A stretch of DNA of 64,000 nucleotides, taken from positions 496,001 to 560,000 of the forward strand of contig NZ_FNSM01000001.1 of the NCBI RefSeq assembly GCF_900105415.1, in the 5' to 3' direction. Positions within the stretch are counted from its first letter, which is position 1. Each line of letters opens with the position of its first letter. The DNA is from Streptomyces sp. TLI_105. Its GTDB lineage: Bacteria > Actinomycetota > Actinomycetes > Streptomycetales > Streptomycetaceae. Positions 16,659 through 24,305 of this stretch are shown in pieces. A model generated the notes under the pieces. The model did not search any database and was not told the DNA's origin. It worked only from the letters and a program-made list of their open reading frames with translations. A program made the position numbers and the translations under genes.

Positions 16659-17265
16659 ACAGCGCCGGACCCTGCACAGCACCGCCGACAACGGACTGAA
16701 GATCGTCGTCGTCGGCGGTTTCGGAGTCGGCAAGACCACCCTGGTCCGCTCGGTCAGCGAGATCCGTCCGCTGAACACCGAGGAGACCATGACCCAGGCC
16801 GGCGAGGGCGTCGACGACACCGTCGGCGTCGCCGCGAAGACGGCCACCACCGTCGCCTTCGACTTCGGCCGGATCTCGCTCGACGCGCACAACGTCCTCT
16901 ACCTGTTCGGGGCGCCCGGCCAGGAGCGCTTCTGGTTCCTGTGGGACCGGCTGTTCTCCGGGACGCTCGGCGCGGTCGTCCTCGTCGACACGCGGCGCCT
17001 TGCCGACTCCTGGTACGCGATCGACCGCCTGGAGCACCACGGCACGCCGTTCGTCGTCGCCTGCAACGACTTCGGCGGCCCCGCCCACACCCCCGCCCAG
17101 ATCCGCGAGGCCCTCGACCTCGCCGACGAGGTGCCGCTGGTCTTCTGCGACGCCCGGTCGCGCGAGTCCAGCAAGCAGGTGCTGATCTCGCTCGTGGAAC
17201 ACCTGCGGACCGTCGTCGCGGCCTCGCGACCGACCCCCCACCCGATCCCGGAGCCCACCCCGTGA
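16639..17265 (+). CDS. cvnD: Conservon Ras-like GTPase CvnD
   Basis: 208 residues from TTG 16639, overlapping cvnC by 20 bp; GGAGCAGG upstream supports this start. It is a P-loop GTPase with G1 VVGGFGVGKTTLV, a G3-type region LFGAPGQERFW, and a CND motif at G4 (VVACNDFGG) in place of NKxD. The whole resembles MglA/Ras-like ATP/GTP-binding CvnD proteins (DUF6848/SRPRB-like). It is expected to cycle nucleotides under control of CvnB/CvnC and relay a signal from CvnA. Confidence 0.94.
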   Translation: MDSVTSEQRRTLHSTADNGLKIVVVGGFGVGKTTLVRSVSEIRPLNTEETMTQAGEGVDDTVGVAAKTATTVAFDFGRISLDAHNVLYLFGAPGQERFWFLWDRLFSGTLGAVVLVDTRRLADSWYAIDRLEHHGTPFVVACNDFGGPAHTPAQIREALDLADEVPLVFCDARSRESSKQVLISLVEHLRTVVAASRPTPHPIPEPTP

Positions 17266-18491
17266 CCCTCCCCGAGCCCCAGCCGGTCCCGCTGAGCGGC
17301 CCCCGGTTCCAGACCGACCCCACCGAGCTGTACCGGCAGATACGACGCGAGCACGGGGCCGTCGCCCCGGTCCTGCTCGACGGGGACGTGCCCGCCTGGC
17401 TGGTCCTCGGCTACCGCGAGCTGCACCAGGTCACCAGCGACCCGGTGCTCTTCTCCCGCGACTCCGAGCTGTGGAACCAGTGGGACGCCATCCCGGCGGA
17501 CTGGCCGCTGCTGCCGATGATCGGCCGCAAGCAGCCGTCCATCCTCTACACGGTCGGCGAGCGGCACCGCGAGCGGGCCGGGGTCGTCTCCGACGCCCTG
17601 GAGGCGATCGACCCGTTCGTCCTGCGGGAGCGGGCCGAGCGCTTCGCCGACGAGCTCATCGACGGGCTGTGCGGCAAGGGCTCCTGCGACATCATCGCCG
17701 AGTACGCGATGCTCCTGCCGGTGCGGGTCCTCGCCAGCTGCTACGGCTTCGCCGACGAGCAGGGCCCTGCGCTCGTCACCGCCATGAACGACATGATCAA
17801 CGGTCAGGAGGGCGCGCTGGAGGGCCAGCGTCACCTGGCCGAGTCGATGTTCGCGCTGCTCGCCGCCAAGGCCGAGACGCCGGGGGACGACGTCGCCTCC
17901 CGGATGCTCGCCAACACCGCCGGGTTCACCGTCGAGGAGGTCGCCCAGGACCTCATGGTAATGATGGCCGCGGGCCACCAGCCGACCGCCGACTGGATCG
18001 GCAACTCGCTGCGCCTGATGCTCACCGACGACCGGTTCGCGGCCTCGCTCGCCGGCGGCCGGCACAGCGTCGGCGAGGCGATGAACGAGGTCCTGTGGGA
18101 GGACACCCCGACGCAGAACGTCGCCGGGCGGTGGGCCTCGCGCGACACCCACCTCGGCGGGCGGCGGATCGGCCGCGGCGACCTGCTGCTGCTCGGCCTG
18201 GCCGCGGCCAACTCCGATCCGCACGTGCGCACCGACTCCGGCGCGTTCACCGGTGGCAACAACGCCCACCTCTCCTTCGGTCACGGCGAGCACCGCTGCC
18301 CGTTCCCCGCGCAGGAGGTCGCCGAGACGATCGCCCGGACGGGGATCGAGGTGCTGCTCGACCGGCTGCCGGACGTGGACCTCGCGGTCGCCGAGGGCGC
18401 CCTCGCCCGCCGCCCCTCCCCCTGGCTGCGCGGTCTGACCGCGCTCCCCGTGACGTACACCCCGACCCCCGCCCTTGGAGCCCTCGGATGA
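17262..18491 (+). CDS. Conservon cytochrome P450 without EXXR (CYP157-like)
   Basis: 409 residues from GTG 17262, overlapping the cvnD stop (GTGA). It is a P450 with an I-helix MMAAGHQPTADWI and heme loop FGHGEHRCPFPAQ (axial Cys346). The K-helix, normally EXXR, reads E276-V-L-W279 followed by EDTPTQN, so the invariant arginine is replaced by tryptophan. Loss of EXXR is described for the CYP157 family of conservon P450s in Streptomyces. Position as the fifth gene of a conservon agrees. The substrate is unknown and catalytic competence is uncertain. Confidence 0.93.
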   Translation: MTLPEPQPVPLSGPRFQTDPTELYRQIRREHGAVAPVLLDGDVPAWLVLGYRELHQVTSDPVLFSRDSELWNQWDAIPADWPLLPMIGRKQPSILYTVGERHRERAGVVSDALEAIDPFVLRERAERFADELIDGLCGKGSCDIIAEYAMLLPVRVLASCYGFADEQGPALVTAMNDMINGQEGALEGQRHLAESMFALLAAKAETPGDDVASRMLANTAGFTVEEVAQDLMVMMAAGHQPTADWIGNSLRLMLTDDRFAASLAGGRHSVGEAMNEVLWEDTPTQNVAGRWASRDTHLGGRRIGRGDLLLLGLAAANSDPHVRTDSGAFTGGNNAHLSFGHGEHRCPFPAQEVAETIARTGIEVLLDRLPDVDLAVAEGALARRPSPWLRGLTALPVTYTPTPALGALG

Positions 18492-19732
18492 GCTGCCCGT
18501 ACGACCACACCGCCGCGTCCGGCACCGATGCGATCGCCCTCGACCCGTTCGTCACCGACCTCGACGGCGAGAGCGCCCGGCTGCGCGCCGCCGGTCCGCT
18601 GGCCCGTGTCGTCCTGCCCGGCGGGGTGCCCTGCTGGGCCGTCACCCGGCACGCCGAGGCGCGCAAGCTGCTCACCGACGCCCGTCTCGTCAAGGACATC
18701 GACGTCTGGGGGGCGTGGCAGCGCGGCGAGATACCCCTGGACTGGCCGCTGATCGGTCTCGCGAACCCCGGCCGGTCGATGCTGACCGTCGACGGCGAGG
18801 AGCACCGCCGGCTGCGCTCGCTGGTCGCGCAGGCGCTGACGGCGCGTCGGGTGGAGCGGCTGCGGGCGGGCATCGAGTCCCTCACCGAGGGGATGCTCGA
18901 CCGGCTGGCCGAGCGGCCGTCCGGCGAGGTCGTGGACCTGAAGGCGGAGTTCGCGTACCCGCTGCCGATGAACGTGGTGGGCGAGCTGATGGGGGTCGAC
19001 CCGGCCGACCACCCGCGGATGAAGGCGCTGTTCGACAAGTTCTTCTCGACGCAGACGCCGCCCGAGGAGGTGCCGCAGATGATGGCGGACCTGGGCACGC
19101 TGTTCGCGGGGATCGTGGCGGGCAAGACGGAGAATCCGGGTGACGACCTGACGAGCGCACTGATCGAGGCGTCGGAGGGCGGTGACCGGCTGACCACGGA
19201 GGAGATCACCAACACCCTCCAGCTGATGGTGGCGGCCGGGCACGAGACGACGATCAGCCTGATCGTGAACGCCGTGGTCGCCCTGGAGACCCACCCGGAG
19301 CAGCGGGCCCTGGTGCTCAAGGGCGAGGTGCCGTGGGAGAACGTGATCGAGGAGACCCTGCGCTGGTCGACGCCCACCTCGCACGTGCTGATCCGCTTCG
19401 CCACCGAGGACATCGAGGTCGGTGACCGGATCCTGCCCGAGGGCGAGGCGCTGATCGTGTCGTTCGGCGCGATCGGCCGGGACGAGGAGCAGCACGGTCC
19501 GACGGCGGGCGAGTTCGACGTGACGCGGACGCCGAACCGGCACATCTCCTTCGGTCACGGCCCGCACGTGTGCCCGGGCGCGGCGCTCTCCCGCCTGGAG
19601 GCGTCGGTGGCGCTCCCCGCCCTGTACGGGCGCTTCCCGGAGCTGCGCCTCGCGGTGCCGCGCGAGGAGCTCCGCAACAAGCCGGTCGTCACCCAGAACG
19701 ACCTCTTCGACCTCCCGGTCCTGCTGTCCTGA
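18488..19732 (+). CDS. Conservon cytochrome P450, canonical (CYP154-like)
   Basis: 414 residues from ATG 18488, overlapping the previous P450 stop by ATGA. All P450 signatures are present: I-helix MVAAGHETTISLI, K-helix E289-T-L-R292, and heme loop ISFGHGPHVCPGAALSRLEA with axial Cys362. Conservon P450 pairs in S. coelicolor combine a CYP157 with a CYP154, and this gene order fits that pairing. The family name is inferred and not proved. Six genes from cvnA to here overlap or abut, so they form a single operon of about 5.4 kb. Confidence 0.94.
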   Translation: MSCPYDHTAASGTDAIALDPFVTDLDGESARLRAAGPLARVVLPGGVPCWAVTRHAEARKLLTDARLVKDIDVWGAWQRGEIPLDWPLIGLANPGRSMLTVDGEEHRRLRSLVAQALTARRVERLRAGIESLTEGMLDRLAERPSGEVVDLKAEFAYPLPMNVVGELMGVDPADHPRMKALFDKFFSTQTPPEEVPQMMADLGTLFAGIVAGKTENPGDDLTSALIEASEGGDRLTTEEITNTLQLMVAAGHETTISLIVNAVVALETHPEQRALVLKGEVPWENVIEETLRWSTPTSHVLIRFATEDIEVGDRILPEGEALIVSFGAIGRDEEQHGPTAGEFDVTRTPNRHISFGHGPHVCPGAALSRLEASVALPALYGRFPELRLAVPREELRNKPVVTQNDLFDLPVLLS

Positions 19733-19785
19733 CGGCTCCCGGCGGGTCCTGCTCGAAACGCCCCGTGGTCCCGGCCGCGGGGCGC

Positions 19786-19791
19786 TATGCT
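19786..19791 (+). promoter_or_regulatory. -10 element positioned for a leaderless transcript
   Basis: TATGCT lies exactly 6 nt before ATG 19798, the arrangement expected when transcription starts at the A of the start codon. No good -35 is seen 16-18 bp upstream (CCCGTG/CCGTGG). Confidence 0.55.
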
Positions 19792-19797
19792 GGCTCC

Positions 19798-19839
19798 ATG
19801 CATCTGTCGTCGTGCCTCAGCTGGTGGCGCTCCTCCTAG
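19798..19839 (+). CDS. Trp leader peptide of the trpS attenuator
   Basis: The 13-codon frame from ATG 19798 to TAG 19837 encodes MHLSSCLSWWRSS, with two consecutive Trp codons near its end. It is followed 25 nt later by a strong intrinsic-terminator hairpin and then by a tryptophanyl-tRNA synthetase gene. This is the classical layout of ribosome-mediated attenuation. Such control has been described for the auxiliary, indolmycin-resistant TrpRS gene of S. coelicolor. Stalling at Trp-Trp when charged tRNA-Trp is scarce would prevent terminator formation. Confidence 0.88.
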   Translation: MHLSSCLSWWRSS

Positions 19840-19864
19840 GAGCGGCCACTACTCGCGCACGACC

Positions 19865-19890
19865 GGGCCGTTCGGACGAACGGCCCTTTT
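19865..19890 (+). terminator. Attenuator terminator upstream of trpS
   Basis: GGGCCGTTCG (19865-19874) pairs perfectly with CGAACGGCCC (19877-19886), followed by TTTT. A true U-tract is rare in this genome and marks this as a functional intrinsic terminator. It sits between the Trp-Trp leader peptide and trpS, so it is the regulated element of the attenuator. Confidence 0.85.
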
Positions 19891-19953
19891 GCGTTTCCCG
19901 GCTCATGGGTCCTGTCGTCCCGACGGCGCCACCGACCCACACCAGGAGACGCC

Positions 19954-21036
19954 ATGACCATCCTCGCCCCCACCGCCCCCGCCACCGACGACGCCCTGGG
20001 CACGACCGCCGCGCGGACCCGCAGCGCGGTCCTGGAGCGGCAGATCCGCGAAAACCCGGGGCGCTTCCGCGTCCTGACCGGCGACCGCCCCACCGGGCGG
20101 CTGCACCTGGGGCACTACTTCGGCACCCTGCACAACCGGGTCCGGCTCCAGGACCTGGGGGTGGAGCTGTGCGTGATCATCGCGGACTACCAGGTCCTGA
20201 CCGACCGCGACGTGGCGGACAACCTCACCGAGCACGTCGAGGAGCTGGTGCTCGACCACCTCGCGATCGGTGTGGACCCTGAGCGCAGCACGGTCTTCAC
20301 CCACAGCGCCGTCCCCGCCCTGAACCAGCTGCTGCTGCCCTTCCTCAGCCTGGTGTCGGTGGCGGAGCTGAACCGCAACCCCACCGTCAAGGACGAGATC
20401 GCCCACTCCCGGCAGTCCGCCGTCAGCGGCCTGATGTTCACCTATCCCGTCCACCAGGCCGCCGACATCCTGTTCTGCAAGGCGAACCTCGTCCCCGTCG
20501 GCCAGGACCAGCTGCCGCACCTGGAGATCACCCGGACCGTCGCCCGCCGGTTCAACGACCGCTACGGCGCCGTCTTCCCCGAGCCCGACGCCCTGCTGTC
20601 GGACGCCCCGCTGCTGCTCGGCACGGACGGCACCAAGATGAGCAAGAGCCGGGGCAACGCCATCGCCCTGGCCGCCACGGCCGACGAGACGGCCCGGCTG
20701 GTCAAGGGCGCGAAGACCGACTCCGAGCGTCACATCTCCTACGACCCGGCAGGCCGCCCCGAGGTGTCGTCCCTCCTGCTGCTCGCGGCCCTCTGCCAGG
20801 ACCGCACCCCGGAGGAGGTCGCCGCCGACATCGGCTCCGCGGGCGCCGCCGCGCTGAAGCGGACCGTGACGGAGTCGGTCAACGAGTACCTGGCGCCGAT
20901 CCGCTCCCGCCGCGCCGAGTACGCACGGGACCGCGCGTACCTCCGCCGGGTCCTGCGCGAGGGCAACGAGCGGGCCCGGTCGATCGCCGACGCGACCCTC
21001 GCCGAGGTCCGCACGGCGATGAACAGTCACTACTGA
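19954..21036 (+). CDS. trpS: Tryptophanyl-tRNA synthetase, auxiliary type
   Basis: 360 residues from ATG 19954 with AGGAG 8 nt upstream. It is a class Ic synthetase charging tRNA-Trp. The HIGH-type motif is HLGHYFG in GDRPTGRLHLGHYFG, and the KMSKS loop is GTKMSKSRGNAI. The size is usual for bacterial TrpRS, with an N-terminal extension of about 35 residues. The Trp-Trp leader and terminator upstream show regulation by charged tRNA-Trp. This is the mark of the inducible, indolmycin-resistant second TrpRS of streptomycetes, not the constitutive housekeeping enzyme. An AsnC/Lrp regulator follows 40 nt later. Confidence 0.96.
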   Translation: MTILAPTAPATDDALGTTAARTRSAVLERQIRENPGRFRVLTGDRPTGRLHLGHYFGTLHNRVRLQDLGVELCVIIADYQVLTDRDVADNLTEHVEELVLDHLAIGVDPERSTVFTHSAVPALNQLLLPFLSLVSVAELNRNPTVKDEIAHSRQSAVSGLMFTYPVHQAADILFCKANLVPVGQDQLPHLEITRTVARRFNDRYGAVFPEPDALLSDAPLLLGTDGTKMSKSRGNAIALAATADETARLVKGAKTDSERHISYDPAGRPEVSSLLLLAALCQDRTPEEVAADIGSAGAAALKRTVTESVNEYLAPIRSRRAEYARDRAYLRRVLREGNERARSIADATLAEVRTAMNSHY

Positions 21037-21076
21037 CGTATGTTTCCGGCATGGGAACGACGGAGGGGAGCCGGGA

Positions 21077-21529
21077 ATGACGGAGGGGACCCTGGACGCC
21101 ATCGACCGGGCGCTGCTCGCGGAGCTGCAGCGGGACGCCACGCAGGCGTACGCGGTGCTGGGCAAGGCGGTCGGTCTGTCGGCCGGCGCCGCGCACGAGC
21201 GGGTGCGGAAGCTGCGGGAGCGCGGCGTCATCCGCCGCACCACCGTGGACGTCGATCCCGCCGCGCTCGGACAGGACGTGCTCGCCTTCGTCATGGTCGA
21301 CTCGTCCGCCTGGATCGGGGACTCGGCGGCGGCGTTCGCCGCGATCCCCGAGATCCAGGAGGCGCACGTCATCGCCGGGAGCGCCTCGGTCCTGGTGAAG
21401 GTGCGCACCGCGACCACGGTGCAACTCCAGGACGTGCTGCGCCGGTTGTACGCGATCGAGGGCGTGAGCGGCACGCAGGCGACGGTGTCCCTGGAGACCT
21501 TCTTCGAGCGGCCGGTGTCCCCGGAGTGA
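21077..21529 (+). CDS. Lrp/AsnC family transcriptional regulator
   Basis: 150 residues from ATG 21077. An N-terminal HTH (LDAIDRALLAELQRDATQAYAVLGKAVGLSAGAAHERVRKL, residues 6-46) is followed by a RAM/AsnC ligand-binding domain (about 65-145, including VLAFVMVD and EAHVIAGSASVLVKV). The family senses amino acids. Its place 40 nt after trpS suggests co-transcription and a link to amino-acid status, possibly tryptophan, but the effector is not readable. Confidence 0.93.
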   Translation: MTEGTLDAIDRALLAELQRDATQAYAVLGKAVGLSAGAAHERVRKLRERGVIRRTTVDVDPAALGQDVLAFVMVDSSAWIGDSAAAFAAIPEIQEAHVIAGSASVLVKVRTATTVQLQDVLRRLYAIEGVSGTQATVSLETFFERPVSPE

Positions 21530-21541
21530 CGTCCCCCGCCG

Positions 21542-21994
21542 TCAGCCGGTCGTGCCGCTCTCCAGGATGCCCTTGAGGGTCAGTTCGTCCCTCGGCATCT
21601 CCCTTCGCACCTGCGGGCGGACGACGAGGGGGACCAGGGCCTTTCCGACGCCGTGCCCCTCGAAGTCGAGGGAGAGCGTCAGACGGCAGTGCTCGCCGTC
21701 GTCCAGCGGCTCGATGGTGCCCTGCACGTCGCCGCGTACGGGGCCGTCGATGCCGTGCACGTGCCAGTGCCTCGGCGGCTCCCACTCGATGACCTGCATG
21801 GTCGAGGTGAACTCCCGCTTGCCGAGGCGCCGGGTGACGGCGACCTTGGAGCCGACCGCCAAGGGGTCGTCGCCGATCTTGTGGACCGAGACCGCGCTCT
21901 CCTGCCACTCGGGCAGATGCGTCGGGTCGGTCACGTAGGAGAAGACCTCCGCGGGCTTGCGGGAGATGTCGATGGTTTCGGTGATGACAGGCAT
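21542..21994 (-). CDS. SRPBCC family protein (polyketide cyclase/dehydrase-like)
   Basis: 150 residues from ATG 21994 with AAGAAGG upstream. It has a START-like fold: VITETIDISRKPAEVFSYVTDPTHLPEWQ, then GSKVAVTRRLGKREFTSTMQV and the C-terminal helix region. It is a hydrophobic-ligand binding or stress-related SRPBCC protein without a defined catalytic motif. It is convergent with the AsnC/Lrp gene, only 12 bp apart. Its own 5' side abuts the membrane-protein gene promoter. Confidence 0.9.
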   Translation of the reverse strand: MPVITETIDISRKPAEVFSYVTDPTHLPEWQESAVSVHKIGDDPLAVGSKVAVTRRLGKREFTSTMQVIEWEPPRHWHVHGIDGPVRGDVQGTIEPLDDGEHCRLTLSLDFEGHGVGKALVPLVVRPQVRREMPRDELTLKGILESGTTG

Positions 21995-22188
21995 GTCGCC
22001 TTCTTCGTTCGACGGAAGACCCCGCCGGAAGCCGATGCGCCGACGCGGGCCCGTAGTCGCTTCGTACAAATCGTCCCACTCCCGGCGACGCCCCGCCAGC
22101 CTCGATCTGAGTAGCGGTACTCATGCCGGAATCCGGTCCCGGCGGGAGCATGACGGCAGGCGGGTGGACCGGTTCGGAGGGGGGCCGC

Positions 22189-22953
22189 ATGAGCAAGGTC
22201 GTGGGCGCGTTCGTGGCCGCGGGACTCGCGGTGGGGGCGCTGGTGCTGGCGTACGCGGTGGGGGCGCCGCCGGGGACGGTGCTGGCCGTGGGCGCGGGCG
22301 TCCTCGGGCTGCTCTGGCTCCTGCTGCTCCTCACGGCGCCGTGGAACCTGTACTTCCGGGCCCACGCGGTGCTCGCGGAGATCGCGGTCAGCCGGGAGAA
22401 GGGCCTCGTCGTCTCCGGGGAGCGGGACGCCGAGGCGCGGCGCATCGCGCGGGTGATGCTGCGGCTCGCCGTCGCCGGGCACGTGGCGACGGCCGGCGCG
22501 GCGCTCGCCGTGGCCGCCGCGACCGGCCGTGCGGCGGGCTACTGGTGTGCCGGGTTCTTCCTCGTCAGTACGGTCTTCCGGCCGGCCGGCGCGTACTTCG
22601 GGCAGCTGCGGCGCCGGCTCGGCCTGCTGCTCCGGGAGGTGACGTACCCGCGCGACGACGTGGTGGCGCTGCGCGAGCGGGTCGCCGCGCTCGAGAACGG
22701 TGCGACGGTGCTCGACGGCAAGGCGGAGGAGCAGTACCGGGCCCTCGCCGAGCTGCGCCGTACGGTCGACGCGGTCGGTCTCTCGGCGCACGACCGCGCC
22801 GAGGAGACCGACCGGCGGATCGCCGCGCTGGCCCGGGAGTTCGAGGCGACGGTGAACCGCCTCACCGACAACGAGGAGATCATCACCGGCCTGAAGGCCT
22901 TCCTGCGCCTTCTGCGCACCACCGACACCGCGACCGGCCCCGCGCCGCCCTGA
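22189..22953 (+). CDS. Membrane protein with C-terminal coiled coil
   Basis: 254 residues from ATG 22189, placed by GGAGG at 22176-22180; the frame opens earlier at 22123. Two N-terminal hydrophobic helices (about 5-25 and 29-50) and two around 85-125 are followed by a long heptad-rich segment (about 150-235; VVALRERVAALENGATVLDGKAEEQYRALAEL). It is probably an inner-membrane protein with a cytoplasmic coiled coil. I cannot assign a family. A partial hairpin (CCGCTCC/GGAGCGG, 22959-22978) separates it from the convergent dehydrogenase. Confidence 0.82.
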   Translation: MSKVVGAFVAAGLAVGALVLAYAVGAPPGTVLAVGAGVLGLLWLLLLLTAPWNLYFRAHAVLAEIAVSREKGLVVSGERDAEARRIARVMLRLAVAGHVATAGAALAVAAATGRAAGYWCAGFFLVSTVFRPAGAYFGQLRRRLGLLLREVTYPRDDVVALRERVAALENGATVLDGKAEEQYRALAELRRTVDAVGLSAHDRAEETDRRIAALAREFEATVNRLTDNEEIITGLKAFLRLLRTTDTATGPAPP

Positions 22954-22984
22954 CCGCCCGCTCCGGACCGGGAGCGGCGGGCGC

Positions 22985-23994
22985 TCAGCTCGCGTCGCGG
23001 ACGAAGACGGGCTTGAGGTGCCTCTCGGGCAGTGCCTCGGGGAGCAGCTCCCAGTCGAGGACGTCGGAGACGACCCGGGCGGGGTCGACGGCGCCGGAGC
23101 CGGCGAGGGCGAGCGCGTCGGGGATGTGGGCGCGGACGTTGTCGCGGGCGATGCGCAGGGTGACGCCGGTGAGGTACGTGTCGAGGAGCGGCAGCTCGCC
23201 GGGGCGGAAGTGGTTGCCCGCGGACTCGCAGACGCCCTCGGGGGCGAGCGAGCCGAGGACGAGGGCGAGCTGGTCGACCCGGCCGGTGGCCTCGACGGCG
23301 AGGTCGAAGCCGTGCCGGACGGGTTCGAGCGTCTCGGCGGTCCGGGCGCCGTAGCCTTCGGCGATCCGGCGGTGCGGGGGGTCGGGGTCGACGTACAGGA
23401 CGTCAAAGGCCCCGAGGGCACGGGCGATGTCGCACACGTACAGGCCGATGCTGCCGCGCGCGACGACGAGCACCCTCGCTCCGGGCCGGGCCTTGAGGTG
23501 CGGGGCGACGAGGCGCCAGGACAGGGACCAGTTGTCACTGGCCGAGGCCATGGCGACCGGGTCGAGGCCGGGCGGCAGCGGGACCAGCATGGCGTCCGCG
23601 TACGGGACGTGGACGAGGTCCGAGAAGAGTCCGCCCCAGGTGCCGCCGAGCGGCGCGCCGTACATGGCCATGTGCGGGACCGAGGTGCAGTGTGCCGTCA
23701 GCCCGTCCCGGCAGGGGCCGCAGGTGCCGCAGCTGATGGACCAGGGCACGACGACCAGGTCGCCGGGGACGACGCCGGTGACGCCGTCGCCGATGTCGGT
23801 GACCCGGGCCACGCACTCGTGGCCGAGGGCGAACGGCGGATCCAAGAACCCGTGCCCGGCGAGTACGGAGGAGTCCACGTCGCAGGAGGTTGCGGCCACG
23901 GGCGCGACGATCGCCTCGCCGGCGGAGCGCACGCGGGGTCGGGGGCCTCGCGCCACTCGACGGTGCGGCGCGCGACGTAGGTCAGCTCACGCAT
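22985..23994 (-). pseudogene. Zinc-dependent alcohol dehydrogenase with N-terminal frameshift
   Basis: The body of the protein (GroES-like and Rossmann domains) reads in one frame to 22985. It includes SCDVD (catalytic Cys), GHECVA, the structural-zinc Cys cluster CGTCGPCRDGLTAHC and ARGSIGLYV. The natural N-terminus MRELTYVARRTVEWREAPDP starts at ATG 23994 in another frame. One C missing from the run at about 23937-23940 accounts for the break: GACCCCGCG would have to be GACCCCCGCG to join the frames. GTG 23956 in the downstream frame would give a product lacking the first strand. This may be a real frameshift or a homopolymer sequencing error. Confidence 0.8.
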
Positions 23995-24076
23995 CGGCCC
24001 GCCGTCCTTCCGTCCCGGCGGCGCGGTTCCGTTCGGTCGGACCCCCGGTGAGGACGTGCGGTGGGATCACGTGCAT
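23987..24076 (-). CDS. Possible 29-codon upstream ORF coupled to the dehydrogenase
   Basis: An ATG at 24076 preceded by AGGAGGAG opens a 29-codon frame starting MHVIPPHVLTGG. Its TGA (23989-23987) overlaps the dehydrogenase ATG at 23994. The strong ribosome binding site and overlap suggest translational coupling or a regulatory upstream ORF. The coding potential is too short to judge. Confidence 0.3.
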   Translation of the reverse strand: MHVIPPHVLTGGPTERNRAAGTEGRRADA

Positions 24077-24107
24077 GGCTCCTCCTCGCTCGGTCGACGT
24101 CATCCCG

Positions 24108-24159
24108 TTATGACGATCGTTATAAGCGAGGGGCACGCTAGGCTATGACGAGCGTTATA
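24108..24159. promoter_or_regulatory. Two TetR-like palindromic operators
   Basis: TTATGACGATCGTTATAA (24108-24125) is an 18-bp palindrome broken at one symmetric pair. TATGACGAGCGTTATA (24144-24159) is a related, weaker copy. Their centres are 35 bp apart. They lie between the leftward dehydrogenase and the rightward sugar importer. The AT-rich symmetry is typical of TetR-family sites; no tetR gene is in the neighbourhood. Confidence 0.6.
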
Positions 24160-24229
24160 TCCAGGGGGAGGCCACCCGCCGACCGCGGGACTCACCCGCT
24201 TGCCGGTCCTCAGGTTGCCGCTAATGTCG

Positions 24230-24247
24230 ATATATAGGCCATATGTA
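24230..24247 (+). promoter_or_regulatory. AT-rich promoter/operator of the sugar ABC operon
   Basis: An unusually AT-rich stretch, ATATATAGGCCATATGTA, contains a near-palindrome (ATATAGGCCATAT, one mismatched pair) about 60 bp before the binding-protein start. It is the only plausible promoter/operator in the interval; the cognate regulator is not seen nearby. Confidence 0.4.
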
Positions 24248-24305
24248 CGTCCTCGTTCCCACGCTCACGAGGTGAGGGAGAGGGAGCGTACGAAAGGAGC
24301 CTCCC

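Noticed and set aside
2712..21036. A thaxtomin-like nitration pathway (NOS, P450s and Trp-related gene in one window)
   Set aside because: No NRPS is present, the P450s belong to a conservon operon, and the Trp gene is a tRNA synthetase under its own attenuator. The genes are not linked as a pathway.
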